Of a stretch of DNA of 64,000 nt, positions 24,776 to 34,191 are shown one piece after another. The DNA is from DATJPW01 sp963752855 (GTDB taxonomy: Bacteria > Desulfobacterota > Desulfomonilia > Desulfomonilales > Desulfomonilaceae). The DNA lies in contig CAVVZX010000001.1 in NCBI GenBank assembly GCA_963752855.1, positions 52,019 to 116,018 of the forward strand, given 5' to 3'. The notes beneath the pieces were generated by a model. It worked only from the letters and a program-made list of their open reading frames with translations, did no database searches and was not told where the DNA came from. A program made the position numbers and the translations under genes. Each line of letters starts with the position of its first letter. Position 1 is the stretch's first letter.

Positions 24776-26020
24776 AGATCGTCACCGGCGTGTGAAGGAG
24801 ATTGTGCAGAAAGGTCTCTACTTTCATCGTCTGCGGACGCCGGCTCCTCCGCGGGGTTCAACTCCCCGATTCGTAGAAGTTCACCAGGGGAATAAAGATG
24901 CTCCCGAATTATCTTCTTGTCCGCCTCAGACGCTGGGGCTATCACGGTCCGGCCATTCTTCAGAACCACCACTCTTATCGAACTCTCATTGAGTTCTTTG
25001 TAGTCCAAAACCTCCGGGCTGTGCGTGGTGATTAGGACCTGCTTCTCATTGGACGAGTCCAAAAGCACTTCCATGATCATCTCGATTATTGCCGGATGAA
25101 CCGTAGCTTCCGGCTCTTCTATCCCGACCACACTAGGAGTAGGTTGACTTACAGCAAGCAATAATCCAAGCACACGCAAGGTGCCATCGGACATGTTCAA
25201 AGTGTTAAAAAAAGTTGGCTCTCCCAGCCCGATATCCTGTTTAAAAAGAAGTGTTTCCTTTGGACCTAACGGGACGATCATAGATCTCCTCAATACCTGG
25301 GGTCACCTCGGAAAGGAGTCTCACCAATCTGTTGTAATCAAATGTGAATAGGCGACCAAGCGCTTTAGGTTCTTGAGGACAGCGGCTGCGTTACTCCCGT
25401 CACGGTTGAGAACTATAACCTGCATCCGGAACCTGCAATTCTCGTATCATGCTGGGCTCTATTGAATACATCCTCATGCAAACGAGGAAATCCCATAAAA
25501 GCCTGAACGGTTCTGCGCCGGAGAGCACTGCTGTAACGCTAGGCGATCAGGCAAAATTGCAGGGTTCAGAGCGGGAACCGGTTTGGTGAACTTGCCGTCC
25601 TGTCTCTCGAATTCATCGATCTTTCCAGAAGAATCGTTCAAAACACAGTGTTCATGGGAAATAGTGAAGAGATTCCAGGCCTTGGGCTGAATTTCAAAAG
25701 CGGAATAACCGGCTGAGAGGCCTCCGTCAAGATCCGCCCACAGACGGAATCCCATCGGCTGCATGGTTCCCTGGATACGGCCCTCCGGCGTGAAAGAACC
25801 TGCGAAGCGGCTCATGGTTTCCACGTAATCCGCCACGTCTCTTAAAAGCAATTTCCACGGATTCGCTTAGGGATTCCTGCACAAAGGCGAGAGCGTCAAT
25901 GAAGTTGCTCTTGCCCGAGCCGTTGGCGCCAACAAACACCGTGAAAGGCTCCAGCTCAACTGAAACAGCTGCCAGGCTCTTGTAGTTCTTGATTTGAACC
26001 ATTCGAATGCGAGGGACCAT
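24772..26020 (-). pseudogene. OLD/ABC-like AAA family ATPase (several frameshifts)
   Basis: Reading from 26020: MVPRIRMVQIKNYKSLAAVSVEL, then Walker A FVGANGSGKSNFIDAL (about residues 30-45). The frame breaks near 25850, 25480, 25400 and 25300. Joined frames give RDVADYVETMSRFAG, NPAILPDRLALQQ, KALGRLFTFDYNRLVRLLSEVTPGIEEIYD and a complete C-terminal half with the ABC signature region (NMSDGTLRVLGLLLA), Walker B GIEEPEATVHP and H-loop LITTHSPEVLDY. About 415 residues in all. This is the AAA_21/AAA_15 type. It is the first gene of a coupled pair with the TOPRIM gene. Real decay or poor sequence are both possible. Confidence 0.82.
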
Positions 26021-26212
26021 CTTTGTGCCCTTCTTGAGTAGTAGTTAGGGACATCGAGACATCATGCAGTCAGCGACCCGCTTGCTTGAAACTTCAAACT
26101 GGCTGCTGTTTATCCTCGCTGCCCCGCATGCCACAGTCAAGCTATTTCTGCTATATATTTTAATCGTTTTTTGGAGGAGTTGCGATCTAAACTTTCCGCG
26201 AGCTGACGCTCA

Positions 26213-26240
26213 CAAAAAAACCGGGCGCATGGACCCGGCT
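26213..26240 (-). terminator. Rho-independent terminator behind response regulator
   Basis: Read on the reverse strand, a CCGGG/CCCGG stem with an 8-base loop is followed by a run of eight T residues (the A run at 26213-26220). It lies about 33 bases after the stop of the response regulator gene and is well placed to end the glycosyltransferase-regulator transcript. Confidence 0.75.
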
Positions 26241-26272
26241 TTCTAATAGACGTTGCTGCGCAATGAAAGAAA

Positions 26273-26641
26273 TCATTGCTCCGGGATCTTTGTCTCCAAG
26301 GCTACCTTCAGTTTGTCCTTTAGCTCGCCCAAATCGGAGCTTTTAACCACGTAGTAATCGGCGGCGACCGCTTTAAGATCGATTTTAAAGCTGGAATACG
26401 CCGAATTTAGAATTACCGGCATATCGTAGTGTTTCTTGCGAATCTCTTGCAGCAGATCCAATCCGTTATAGTCGCGCATTTTAATATCAAGAATAATACA
26501 GTCCGGCCTCTCCTTTTCAACCGCTTCCAGGAGACCGTCGCCGTCAGGCAACGTGATCACATCATATCCTTCATCCTGCAATTCCATGGAATACAGCATA
26601 CGGATGCCCTCTTCATCGTCCACTATGAGAATCTTCGGCAT
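26273..26641 (-). CDS. Response regulator, receiver domain only
   Basis: From the ATG at 26641, which follows AAAGGAGCCTGAA, the protein has about 122 residues: MPKILIVDDEEGIRMLY, the phospho-acceptor in DCIILDIKMRDYNGLD, a SAYSSF segment and VVKSSDLGEL (Lys). It is a stand-alone CheY-like receiver. Upstream in-frame codons overlap the previous gene and lack a ribosome site. It forms an operon with the glycosyltransferase gene, whose stop is 17 bases away, and ends at a terminator. A glycosyltransferase paired with a lone receiver suggests phosphorylation-controlled glycan or solute synthesis, an inference. Confidence 0.9.
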   Translation of the reverse strand: MPKILIVDDEEGIRMLYSMELQDEGYDVITLPDGDGLLEAVEKERPDCIILDIKMRDYNGLDLLQEIRKKHYDMPVILNSAYSSFKIDLKAVAADYYVVKSSDLGELKDKLKVALETKIPEQ

Positions 26642-26658
26642 TTCAGGCTCCTTTGATG

Positions 26659-27876
26659 TCATCCGGAAAACCATCGTTCCACAAGATAAGGTTTGGTCTT
26701 TTCAAATTGCAGGCATTGGTCCTCAATAAACTCCTCGACCTGCTGAGTATTCATCGGCTGGGTCTCCAGAATAAATGACCAGGTTTTGCCGTAGAACAGC
26801 GGCAAGAGCACGTCGATCAACTGGTCGGTGGGAAGCAGGTTCCTCTTGTACGCGATAGCAAAGTCATAGACCACTTTGGCCCACAGACCTGTCGGAAATT
26901 CAAATCCGCTCGCCGGCAATTCAGCCGCTTCTTCCAGTTTGTTCATATTTTGCCGGTCCAGGATTGCGTTATATATATCACTGTGAGCGTGAAGTCCGGA
27001 CAGGAACCGGTCTGAAAGTATTTTGACGTCAAATTCCACCGGAGGAGGAAGCTCCAGGTCCCCCAAGCTCACACCGTAAACCGCAGTGGGCCGGCTCCAC
27101 TTCACATCTTTCCAAAACGAATCGAACCGAACCATCAGTTGAAATATGGTTTCCACTACATCCCGGACCACGTTCAGCATGCCCTCGATCTGATCTTTGG
27201 ATTTGTGTATCTTCGGTTTTCCCATGAAAGACTGAATCACGGATACGCGGCGGCGCATTGCAAGCGTTGTCATCCATATGTCAATGCCGAAATTCGCCGC
27301 AGTCTCGGACCAGATGTCCGATTCCATATAGATTCCGGCCAAATTCCCGGAGAAACCGTAATCCCCGTTGATGGGCTGGCGGACCCGCCGACCGTATAGG
27401 GCGCGAGTAAGCGGATAGGCTAAGTTCGTCGTCAATGTGCCGTCGTACTTGTGACGCACATAGAGTGGAGCCACAAAATCATAGCTGTCGAAAAGCGGAT
27501 TACCCAGATCACGTATCCAAAGGGGAGTTATGCTCTTAAGGTCCGCGTCCACCACAATCACGGCCTTGGCTGAAAGCTCAACTACCTTGGCGAAAAGATT
27601 CTTAAGATTATTGCCTTTGCCCTTGATCCCATCATCGGTTGACAAGTAGATCTTGGGGGTCTTTGTGGGAGTGCCCATGAAGGCTTGACGAGTATTGTCA
27701 TCGGAGTGGTTATCGCAATTTATAATGACAGCCGAGCGTTCGCCGTAATACTTGGTCAGCCCCTTATCAGCCTGCTGAGTAGGAAAGGATATTGACGACG
27801 CCTCATTGTACGATGGAATTCCAACAACGATTTCGGCTTTGGAAATACCCCCCGGATTATCTTCTACGGCTTTCAT
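26659..27876 (-). CDS. GT-A glycosyltransferase, mannosyl/glucosylglycerate synthase-like
   Basis: About 405 residues from the ATG at 27876 (CGGAGTATAC upstream); a TTG 25 codons earlier keeps the frame open and is the alternative. The N-terminal IVVGIPSYNEASSI and VIINCDNHSDDNT are GT-A nucleotide-sugar binding segments, and VVDADLKS holds the DxD-type metal motif. The later AMRRRVSVIQSFMGKPKIHKSKDQ resembles the GT78/GT81 mannosylglycerate and glucosyl-3-phosphoglycerate synthase group, which make compatible solutes or glycolipid precursors. No membrane segment. It precedes a lone response regulator in one operon. Sugar donor and acceptor are not known. Confidence 0.8.
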   Translation of the reverse strand: MKAVEDNPGGISKAEIVVGIPSYNEASSISFPTQQADKGLTKYYGERSAVIINCDNHSDDNTRQAFMGTPTKTPKIYLSTDDGIKGKGNNLKNLFAKVVELSAKAVIVVDADLKSITPLWIRDLGNPLFDSYDFVAPLYVRHKYDGTLTTNLAYPLTRALYGRRVRQPINGDYGFSGNLAGIYMESDIWSETAANFGIDIWMTTLAMRRRVSVIQSFMGKPKIHKSKDQIEGMLNVVRDVVETIFQLMVRFDSFWKDVKWSRPTAVYGVSLGDLELPPPVEFDVKILSDRFLSGLHAHSDIYNAILDRQNMNKLEEAAELPASGFEFPTGLWAKVVYDFAIAYKRNLLPTDQLIDVLLPLFYGKTWSFILETQPMNTQQVEEFIEDQCLQFEKTKPYLVERWFSG

Positions 27877-28017
27877 GTATACTCCGGCAGACAAAATGGA
27901 CTGGTCGAATTTCCGAATCACGTATTGTACCACAATAGGTTTCAGTGTCAAAACTCATCTGTGTTTGATCCTTCTCCGTGGTCGTGATATGTCATTTCGG
28001 GAATAGAGGTAGGACCT

Positions 28018-28545
28018 TTGGACACCAAACTCCTAAAATCCGTAATTGAAGGGCTTATCTTCGCTCACTCCGAACCTGTGTCAATCGACGGCCTGGCAGC
28101 AGTCATTCAGGGAGTCACATCTGAGAAAATACAATCGGTCTTGGACGAACTGGAACAGGAGTATTTAGAACGATCCGGAGGATTCACGCTTGCCAAAGTG
28201 GCAGGGGGATACCAGTTCAGATCACTGCCGAACATCGCTCCCTGGATTCTCGAAATGAGGCAGATGAAACCGGCTCGATTGAGCAGAGCGGCGTTGGAGA
28301 CACTTTCCATTATCGCTTACAACCAGCCTGTAACCAGAGGACGTATCGAGCAGATACGGGGGGTCGAGTCTTCCGCCCCACTGAGGAGCCTGGTGGAACG
28401 CGATCTGGTGGTGATCGTGGGTCGAAAAGATATCGCGGGCCGACCCATACTTTACGGCACTTCCAAAAGATTTCTCGAAGTGTTCGGGTTGCCCGACTTG
28501 GCTTCCTTACCCGCCCTACCTGAGATCGAGAACCTCAACGAATAG
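28018..28545 (+). CDS. scpB: Segregation and condensation protein B (ScpB)
   Basis: This 175-residue protein has the two winged helices of ScpB: LLKSVIEGLIFAHSEPVSIDGLAAVIQ, then RAALETLSIIAYNQPVTRGRIEQIRGVESSAPLRSLVERDL, and a final GRPILYGTSKRFLEVFGL. It dimerises and with ScpA loads SMC on the chromosome. The start is a TTG after GAGGTAGG. ScpA, usually the upstream neighbour, is not adjacent. A family palindrome follows the stop by 20 bases. Confidence 0.94.
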   Translation: MDTKLLKSVIEGLIFAHSEPVSIDGLAAVIQGVTSEKIQSVLDELEQEYLERSGGFTLAKVAGGYQFRSLPNIAPWILEMRQMKPARLSRAALETLSIIAYNQPVTRGRIEQIRGVESSAPLRSLVERDLVVIVGRKDIAGRPILYGTSKRFLEVFGLPDLASLPALPEIENLNE

Positions 28546-28565
28546 TATGATTCTGGGAAACGAGC

Positions 28566-28602
28566 CCGGGGGGCTCTTTCTTGCAAGAAAGCCGCCCCCC
28601 GG
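28566..28602. repeat. Palindrome-family copy with TTTCTTGCAAGAAA centre
   Basis: The arms CCGGGGGGCT and AGCCGCCCCCCGG surround CTTTCTTGCAAGAAAG. The conserved tail continues CCCCCCCGCAAAGAACTCTAAATATG. It begins 20 bases after the scpB stop. The remaining gap to 28939 shows no gene. Confidence 0.75.
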
Positions 28603-28939
28603 CCCCCCCGCAAAGAACTCTAAATATGCTTCTTCAGGCCGTGTGCGGGCAAGCGATCCAGTCGCTGGCTCATGGCCACTCCGCAACCGTTTAGGAGTCC
28701 ACCATGCGAGTCGTCCTCGGGTTCACATCGTGAACCTATATCCAGATTGGACTTTCAAAAACGGCCGGCTTTCAAACCCGCCCTTGCATTGCATCTGCTA
28801 CGCTTTTGGCAAGTCGCGTGATTTTGCAAAAGGGTTTTTCCCCTGGCGGGCCACTTTCTGAAAGTCATTTCTTCTACAAGCGGAGCTAGTGGAATAATCC
28901 ACTGCTGGAAAAGGGTCCCCGGAAGTGCCTTCATGTCTT

Positions 28940-30241
28940 CTATCGGCCTATGCTGTAGTAAACAAATCCTCTCTCGGCCATTCTGCGGGGATTGTACAAA
29001 TTGCGGCCATCGAAGATAACCGGTTCTGCTAGTAGCTGCTTCAATTTGTCAAAATCCGGGTGACGGAAGACGTTCCACTCCGTCAATATGATCAGGCCGT
29101 GCACACCTTCCAGGCACTCGTAATTGCCTGCGCAATATTCAATTGAATCGCCGAAAATGCGTCCGGCTTTTTCCATAGCCACCGGATCGAAGGCCCTGAT
29201 CCTGGCCCCTTTCGCCAGCAGGGCGCGGATTACGTCCATGGACGGAGCGTCCCGAATGTCATCGGTCCTGGGTTTAAAGCTTAGCCCCCAGAGAGCGAAA
29301 TGTTTCCCGCTGACACCGTTTTCGCCATAATGGCTCAAGATCTTATCTATGAAATGTGACCTCTGCGACTTGTTGGCCTCCTGAACAGCCTCCAGTATCT
29401 TGAGAGGGACGTTGTGCTGAATTCCGGTTCGGGTTAGCGCATCCACATCTTTGGGGAAGCATGATCCTCCATAACCGACCCCTGCGAAGAGGAATTGAGG
29501 ACCGATCCGGGGGTCCGCTCCGATACCGGTGCGAACCATTTCAATGTCCGCTCCGACTTTCTCGCAAAGTCGAGAAAGCTCATTGATGAACGATATCTTG
29601 GTAGCCAACAACCCGTTAGCGGCGTACTTGGTCATTTCAGCGGATGCTATATCCATCACGAAAATCGGTTTGCCGGTCCGAACAAAAGGGCTGTAAAGCT
29701 CCTTAAGCTTCTCCCCTGTCCCGGCGTCGTTGACCCCGATCACAATCCTGTCCGGTTTCATGCAATCATCAATGGCGTTGCCTTCTTTGAGAAATTCAGG
29801 ATTCGACGCCACTTCAAATTGATGACCGGTTTCTTCCGCGATAATTTCTTTGATCCTTTCGGTAGTCCCCACCGGAACCGTGCTTTTGGTGACAACAATC
29901 TTGTAAGTGTTCATACATCGACCGATTTCACGGGCTACCGAATAAACCTGTGTTAGGTCTGCGCATCCGTTGTCGTCCGGTGGTGTCCCTACCGCTATAA
30001 AGATAATGAGGGATCTTTCTACGGCCGTCGAAATCTCGGTGGTGAAATGTAACCGCTGCTCGGCCATGTTGCGAGCTACCATCTGCTCAAGGCCCGGCTC
30101 GTAAATCGGAACTCTGCCTTCCAAGAGGCCCCGAATTCTCACCTCATCAATATCCATTATCAAAACATCATTACCCATTTCGGCAAAGCAGGTCCCAGTG
30201 ACCAATCCCACATAACCTGCCCCGATCACCCCAACATGCAT
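28940..30241 (-). CDS. ugd: UDP-glucose 6-dehydrogenase
   Basis: From the ATG at 30241 (GAGGTG upstream) the protein has about 433 residues. It shows the Rossmann start MHVGVIGAGYVGLVTGTCFAEMGN, the central substrate segment STVPVGTTERI, and the catalytic Cys in GGSCFPKDVDAL (about residue 260). The C-terminal NAD-binding-like domain has LWGLSFKPRTDDIRDAPS. The enzyme oxidises UDP-glucose twice to UDP-glucuronate for cell-envelope polysaccharides. It is monocistronic; a broad link to the glycan genes elsewhere in the window is only contextual. Confidence 0.96.
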   Translation of the reverse strand: MHVGVIGAGYVGLVTGTCFAEMGNDVLIMDIDEVRIRGLLEGRVPIYEPGLEQMVARNMAEQRLHFTTEISTAVERSLIIFIAVGTPPDDNGCADLTQVYSVAREIGRCMNTYKIVVTKSTVPVGTTERIKEIIAEETGHQFEVASNPEFLKEGNAIDDCMKPDRIVIGVNDAGTGEKLKELYSPFVRTGKPIFVMDIASAEMTKYAANGLLATKISFINELSRLCEKVGADIEMVRTGIGADPRIGPQFLFAGVGYGGSCFPKDVDALTRTGIQHNVPLKILEAVQEANKSQRSHFIDKILSHYGENGVSGKHFALWGLSFKPRTDDIRDAPSMDVIRALLAKGARIRAFDPVAMEKAGRIFGDSIEYCAGNYECLEGVHGLIILTEWNVFRHPDFDKLKQLLAEPVIFDGRNLYNPRRMAERGFVYYSIGR

Positions 30242-30499
30242 TCCGAACACCTCGTAGCTGGATTAGTATCTTTAAGAAAAACGGTATAATACTAGATAGA
30301 AGCGAAAAACTCCAGCCAAAAGTCATGCTCAAGAAGCAATGTCGAGGGTTCTTGCGCTCAGCATATTTCCGTTGTCTGAACAGACGATTACGCTATGGTA
30401 TGCTTTAGGTCGCGAAACGTTCTTAGAATAAAGCTGGTTTTGTGTGTGACATGTTCAGTGTGAGGAATGGGACACTGGTGTTGGTTTTGGATGACCGCG

Positions 30500-30600
30500 G
30501 TTATGAGTTGGCCCCAGACTACCGAAACCCCCTCCTTGACCCTCCCCGTGGAGGAGGGAACGAGTCCCCTCCTCCACACGAGGGCTACAGGGGAGATTCG
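30500..30600. repeat. Imperfect inverted repeat in gap upstream of ugd
   Basis: Complementary CCTCC/GGAGG blocks (around 30530, 30550, 30571 and 30590) form imperfect hairpins. This is the only structured part of the 30242-30614 gap; no gene is seen. Confidence 0.4.
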
Positions 30601-30614
30601 GGCTTGAACAGCTT

Positions 30615-30950
30615 CTAGAACAGGAACTTTTCCGAGGGCCGTCTTTCAGGCACGTACTGATGCTCTATTTCGCCTTCATTCCACTCGCGAGAAACATAAA
30701 GCTCGCAATAGCAGGCCCCGTATTCCGCCACATCCGGAACGCGATATATGCACGGGCAGATGATGTCCTTATCATGTTGTCGATCGTTGGCTGACAGCCT
30801 GCACGGACAACACATATATCCATAGCGTTTCCTGTTCGTGAGAAGACCCTCCAGCAGTTCAAAGACTTTTTTCTTGTCCGCATTGAAAAAATATCCTTTG
30901 GGCTCCTGGAGTTTTCTCAAGGTTTCATAGAGCTTCTCAACTTCGTCCAT
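30615..30950 (-). CDS. ftrB: Ferredoxin:thioredoxin reductase catalytic chain
   Basis: The 111-residue protein holds the three paired cysteine motifs CPC (in YGYMCCPCRLS), CPC (in DIICPCIYR) and CYC (in GACYCELY) that bind the 4Fe-4S cluster and form the active disulfide. The spacing between pairs (about 14 and 12 residues) differs from plant FTR (16 and 8) but matches the bacterial/archaeal type as I recall it. The enzyme passes electrons from ferredoxin to thioredoxin in anaerobes. It lies 35 bases upstream of nothing obvious but on the same strand as the HAD gene. No thioredoxin gene is adjacent. Confidence 0.9.
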   Translation of the reverse strand: MDEVEKLYETLRKLQEPKGYFFNADKKKVFELLEGLLTNRKRYGYMCCPCRLSANDRQHDKDIICPCIYRVPDVAEYGACYCELYVSREWNEGEIEHQYVPERRPSEKFLF

Positions 30951-30985
30951 TTATTAGGGCCTCCATGTCCGGTTGGTGGTCTTTA

Positions 30986-31768
30986 TCAGTCGAACAGCCT
31001 TTCTATATCTGCAATAGTGTCAAGAACATAGTCAGGCGAATAGTCATATTCCCCAAGATTTCCACGAGACGTCGCCCCTGTCAGGACAAGCGCTGAATCC
31101 ATACGAGCTTTCTTAGCGAAGAGAATGTCCGTATCCATCCGGTCGCCCACGACCAGGCAAGATTCTCTGGGAACCTGCAGCCGATCCAGCGCCAGGTCCG
31201 CCATGTCCGTTTGCGGCTTACCGAAAACTCGATCCGGCGGACCCGCCGCAGTGGCTACGGAAGCTACTACCGCGCCTGCCCCTGGACGAAAACCGCCGGG
31301 CACTGGAAATATCGGATCCAGATTGGTGGCCCAGAACAGAGCCCCGTGGCTTATGGCCAGATAAGCGAGTTTTATCTTTTCGTATGTTAATCCTGTATCC
31401 AAGCCCACGACAACTATGTCGGTCTTCAACGGTTCTTTTTCAATCACTGACCCCGCTGTTTGAATCCCCCGTATGAGCCCGGGCTCACCTACAACCATTA
31501 CTCGAGCCCCGGCGTGATCTTTCTCCAATGAGTTAATCAGAGCGGAAGCTGAGTTTATTACTTGTTCGCTCGTTACGTCCAACCCCAGATCGGAGAGTTT
31601 TTTGGCCAAATCTTCCGCCAATGCTTGCGCATTGTTCGACAGGAACAACCAGCGAACGCCATTGGCGGACAGCCTGGAGTACACGCTTTGGACCCCATCA
31701 ATCAGGAGTTCCCCTCTATTTACTGTCCCATCCAAGTCGGCCAGAATGGCCTGATAAGGTTTTTTCAT
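30986..31768 (-). CDS. HAD superfamily IIA phosphatase (NagD/PGP-like)
   Basis: From the ATG at 31768 the protein has about 260 residues. It carries HAD motif I ILADLDGTVNRG (nucleophile Asp near residue 9), motif II WLFLSNNAQ, the IIA cap domain and motif IV CLVVGDRMDTDILFA. This group includes NagD and 4-nitrophenyl/phosphoglycolate phosphatases. An in-frame TTG 16 codons upstream overlaps the TPR gene and has no clear ribosome site. The gene is immediately downstream of the TPR gene. Substrate unknown. Confidence 0.9.
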   Translation of the reverse strand: MKKPYQAILADLDGTVNRGELLIDGVQSVYSRLSANGVRWLFLSNNAQALAEDLAKKLSDLGLDVTSEQVINSASALINSLEKDHAGARVMVVGEPGLIRGIQTAGSVIEKEPLKTDIVVVGLDTGLTYEKIKLAYLAISHGALFWATNLDPIFPVPGGFRPGAGAVVASVATAAGPPDRVFGKPQTDMADLALDRLQVPRESCLVVGDRMDTDILFAKKARMDSALVLTGATSRGNLGEYDYSPDYVLDTIADIERLFD

Positions 31769-31790
31769 GATCGGAGATTTGTCCCAGGCA

Positions 31791-33423
31791 TTAATCTTGG
31801 GGCGGCTTTGAGCCAACCGTGGTCAATTCCGGGGAATTTTTCTTTTGAAGCGCCAGACTTAAATTGTATTGCGCCTCCTTGTACCCCGGATTCAGTTTAA
31901 GCGACCGACTGTAGCAATCTACGGCCGCGTCGTATTCTTTCATCTTATAGTGAAAAAATCCGTTATTATTCCATACCAACGCATCATTCGGATCTGCGGT
32001 CGCGGCCTTATTAAAATCTTCCCTAGCCTGGCTCGTGCGACCCAGATTGAAGCGAACCACCCCCCGCAAGCTGAGCGCACGGGCGGCATTTGGTCTAACT
32101 CGCAAGACTGCGTTAAGATCCGCCAGCGCCAGGTTCTGTTCGTCCTCCTGCAAGTAAGCTGTAGCCCTGTCATACAATATGCGAGGATCGCCGAAAAGTG
32201 ATTCCAAAGCTCGGGTGAAATCCGCTATGGCCGCATCGTAGAGCGAACGAGTCATAAAGGTCAGCCCCCGCATTGCCAGGATTTCACCGTCCGAGGGATC
32301 AAGTTCTGCGGCTGCGGTCAAATCCAACGCCGCCCGGACGGGTTCGCCTATATCCATGAATATTCGAGCCCGTTCTCTGTAAGCCTCGAGCAAGGAGGCG
32401 TCGAGTTCAATGGCCCGATTTAGATTCCCCAAGGCCTGGTCCCACTGCTGATTGCGCGACCGCACTACCCCCAGATACAAATGGGCGGGCGCATACAACG
32501 GATTCTTCACCAACGCGAGTTTGAGGATTCGGTCCGCCTCAGAATAATTCTTGAGCACTATGTGCGCCCTCGCCTGGAGAACCAAAAGCTCCACCTCGCC
32601 GGGATGCTTGATCGCGTAGGCCGATAGCGCTTCCAAAGCCTTACCGGGCTCATTGGTCTTGAAGAATACCAGAACTTTCTCTTCAAGGACTTTGTCGTCA
32701 CCCGGCATTATGGCTTCGACTTTTCCATAGTCTGCCAAGGCTGCGCGGTAGTCCTTCAGTTTCACATTGATGCGGGCACGCGTCAGAAACACTTCCGGAT
32801 TATCCGGGTCCCAACGGCTCAATACGTTTGCATCTTCGAGCGCCTTTCTTGGCTTGCCTTCTCGGAGCAGCAACTTTGCCCTCATTTCCAGCGCCATGGT
32901 GGATTGTGCCTCATAATGCAGGGCGCGGGTGTATTCATCTTCCGCTTTGATGAGAAAGCCTTCCTTCTCGTATATCATCCCTTTTAGGACATAGGCTTTG
33001 GCCATTCCCGGACTCGTGGTCAACACTACTTCCAATACCTTTGAAGCTTCATCGAGTTGATCGAGTATAATCAGGCAATGGGCCTTTTCAATCAGAGGTG
33101 GAATGATCTTGCGGGTATAAGCCAACGAATGATTGAAATCCTCAACGGCTCGAAAGTAGTCTTTGATTTCCCTGTACGCGAGCGCGCGTTCGAAGTACAG
33201 AGTTGGACAGAAACTCACCCTTAATGGATGAGTCTTTTAGGGCCTCGTCCAGAAGTTCGATGCGGCGAATCGGATCACTGATCTCCAGGATTTCTTTCAA
33301 CACAGGCGGTGGATTCTGTGCGGCCCTCGAAGATAATGGGAAATTAACCAACAGAACGGTTGAAACGCAAAGCAGCAGCACAAGCCGACATCCGACATAG
33401 CCTCGATATGCAGACCGACACAT
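31791..33423 (-). pseudogene. Secreted/lipoprotein-like TPR-repeat protein (frameshifted)
   Basis: The first part (33423 to about 33210) begins with a signal peptide (VLLLCVSTVLLVNFPLSSRAAQ) and ends a frame at NSVLRTRARVQG. The next frame reads STLYFERALAYREIKDYFRAVEDF and continues through about 11-12 tetratricopeptide repeats to 31791. The whole has about 543 residues. TPR arrays serve as protein-protein scaffolds. The low-complexity fit of each repeat (W-LG-Y-A-F-A-P pattern) is clear, for example AHLYLGVVRSRNQQWDQALGNLNRAIELD. The indel lies near 33205. Partners are unknown. Confidence 0.85.
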
Positions 33424-33673
33424 CGCTGAATCATTCCTTCGTGAGTCTCGTTATGTCATTGCGAGAAATTAACGGTGGGACAGGCTTCCAGCCTGTATAT
33501 TATGGATGACCGGCAGATGCCCGTCGCCACCAAATCTTCCGCGATCATGGGTATGCCGTATCCCGTGACCGGCAAGTCCCCGAAGCTATCGGGATTGCTT
33601 CCCCCGTTTTTCAAGATGTGCTCGCAATGACAGTTGGAGGCGCTTCACTTCCGCACGTGACCGAATACATACC

Positions 33674-33985
33674 TTACCCGGGCATCCGTCCTTTTAATTC
33701 CTGCACCAGAATGTCAAGAATCTCATCGAATTGTCTTTGCATGCGTATCATGTTTTCCCGCATGGCCAGGATCACCTCGACTCCCGCGAGGTTTACCTCC
33801 AACTCCCGCATAAGATTGTTAATTATGCGTATGCGCTCCACTTGATCCGGAGGAAAAACCCGTTCGGGCTCGGATTCAGCCTCAACCGATTGGACCAGAT
33901 CCTCGGCCTCAAGTCTATCGATAAAACCCTCGTCGCACTCGAAGATCTCAATAATCTGTCGTCTGTAATAATAGTCCGGCGCCAT
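33674..33985 (-). CDS. cbpM: Chaperone modulator CbpM / MerR-like protein
   Basis: The 103-residue protein starts MAPDYYYRRQIIEIFECDEGFIDRLE and has the MerR-like helix region (VFPPDQVERIRIINNLMRELEVNLAGVEVILAMRENMIRMQRQ) typical of CbpM. CbpM binds the J domain of CbpA/DnaJ and modulates its action; some relatives are HspR-type regulators. It lies directly downstream of a dnaJ/cbpA gene on the same strand (gap of 206 bases), the usual pairing. Confidence 0.88.
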   Translation of the reverse strand: MAPDYYYRRQIIEIFECDEGFIDRLEAEDLVQSVEAESEPERVFPPDQVERIRIINNLMRELEVNLAGVEVILAMRENMIRMQRQFDEILDILVQELKGRMPG

Positions 33986-34050
33986 GATGGTTGTCCTGAA
34001 TCTGCTCGGTTATGCTGGAGAATGCCAACTCATCGCAGATAATGCTGGGT

Positions 34051-34132
34051 TACCCCCTTTTCTAAAGGGGGGCCAGGAGGGATTTTGATCTGACTTTGAA
34101 AATCCCCCTAAATCCCCCTTTAAAAAAGGGGG
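34051..34132. repeat. CCCCCTTTT/AAAAGGGGG inverted repeat
   Basis: The ends of this unit, CCCCCTTTTCTAAAGGGGGG and CCCCCTTTAAAAAAGGGGG, are each near-palindromes and together form a larger inverted repeat. It is a common intergenic repeat type, here between dnaJ and cbpM. Confidence 0.65.
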
Positions 34133-34191
34133 ACTTCCTGACTTCTCCGCTGAACGATAATACATGCAAGTCAGTTCCTGCACTGTTTTCG

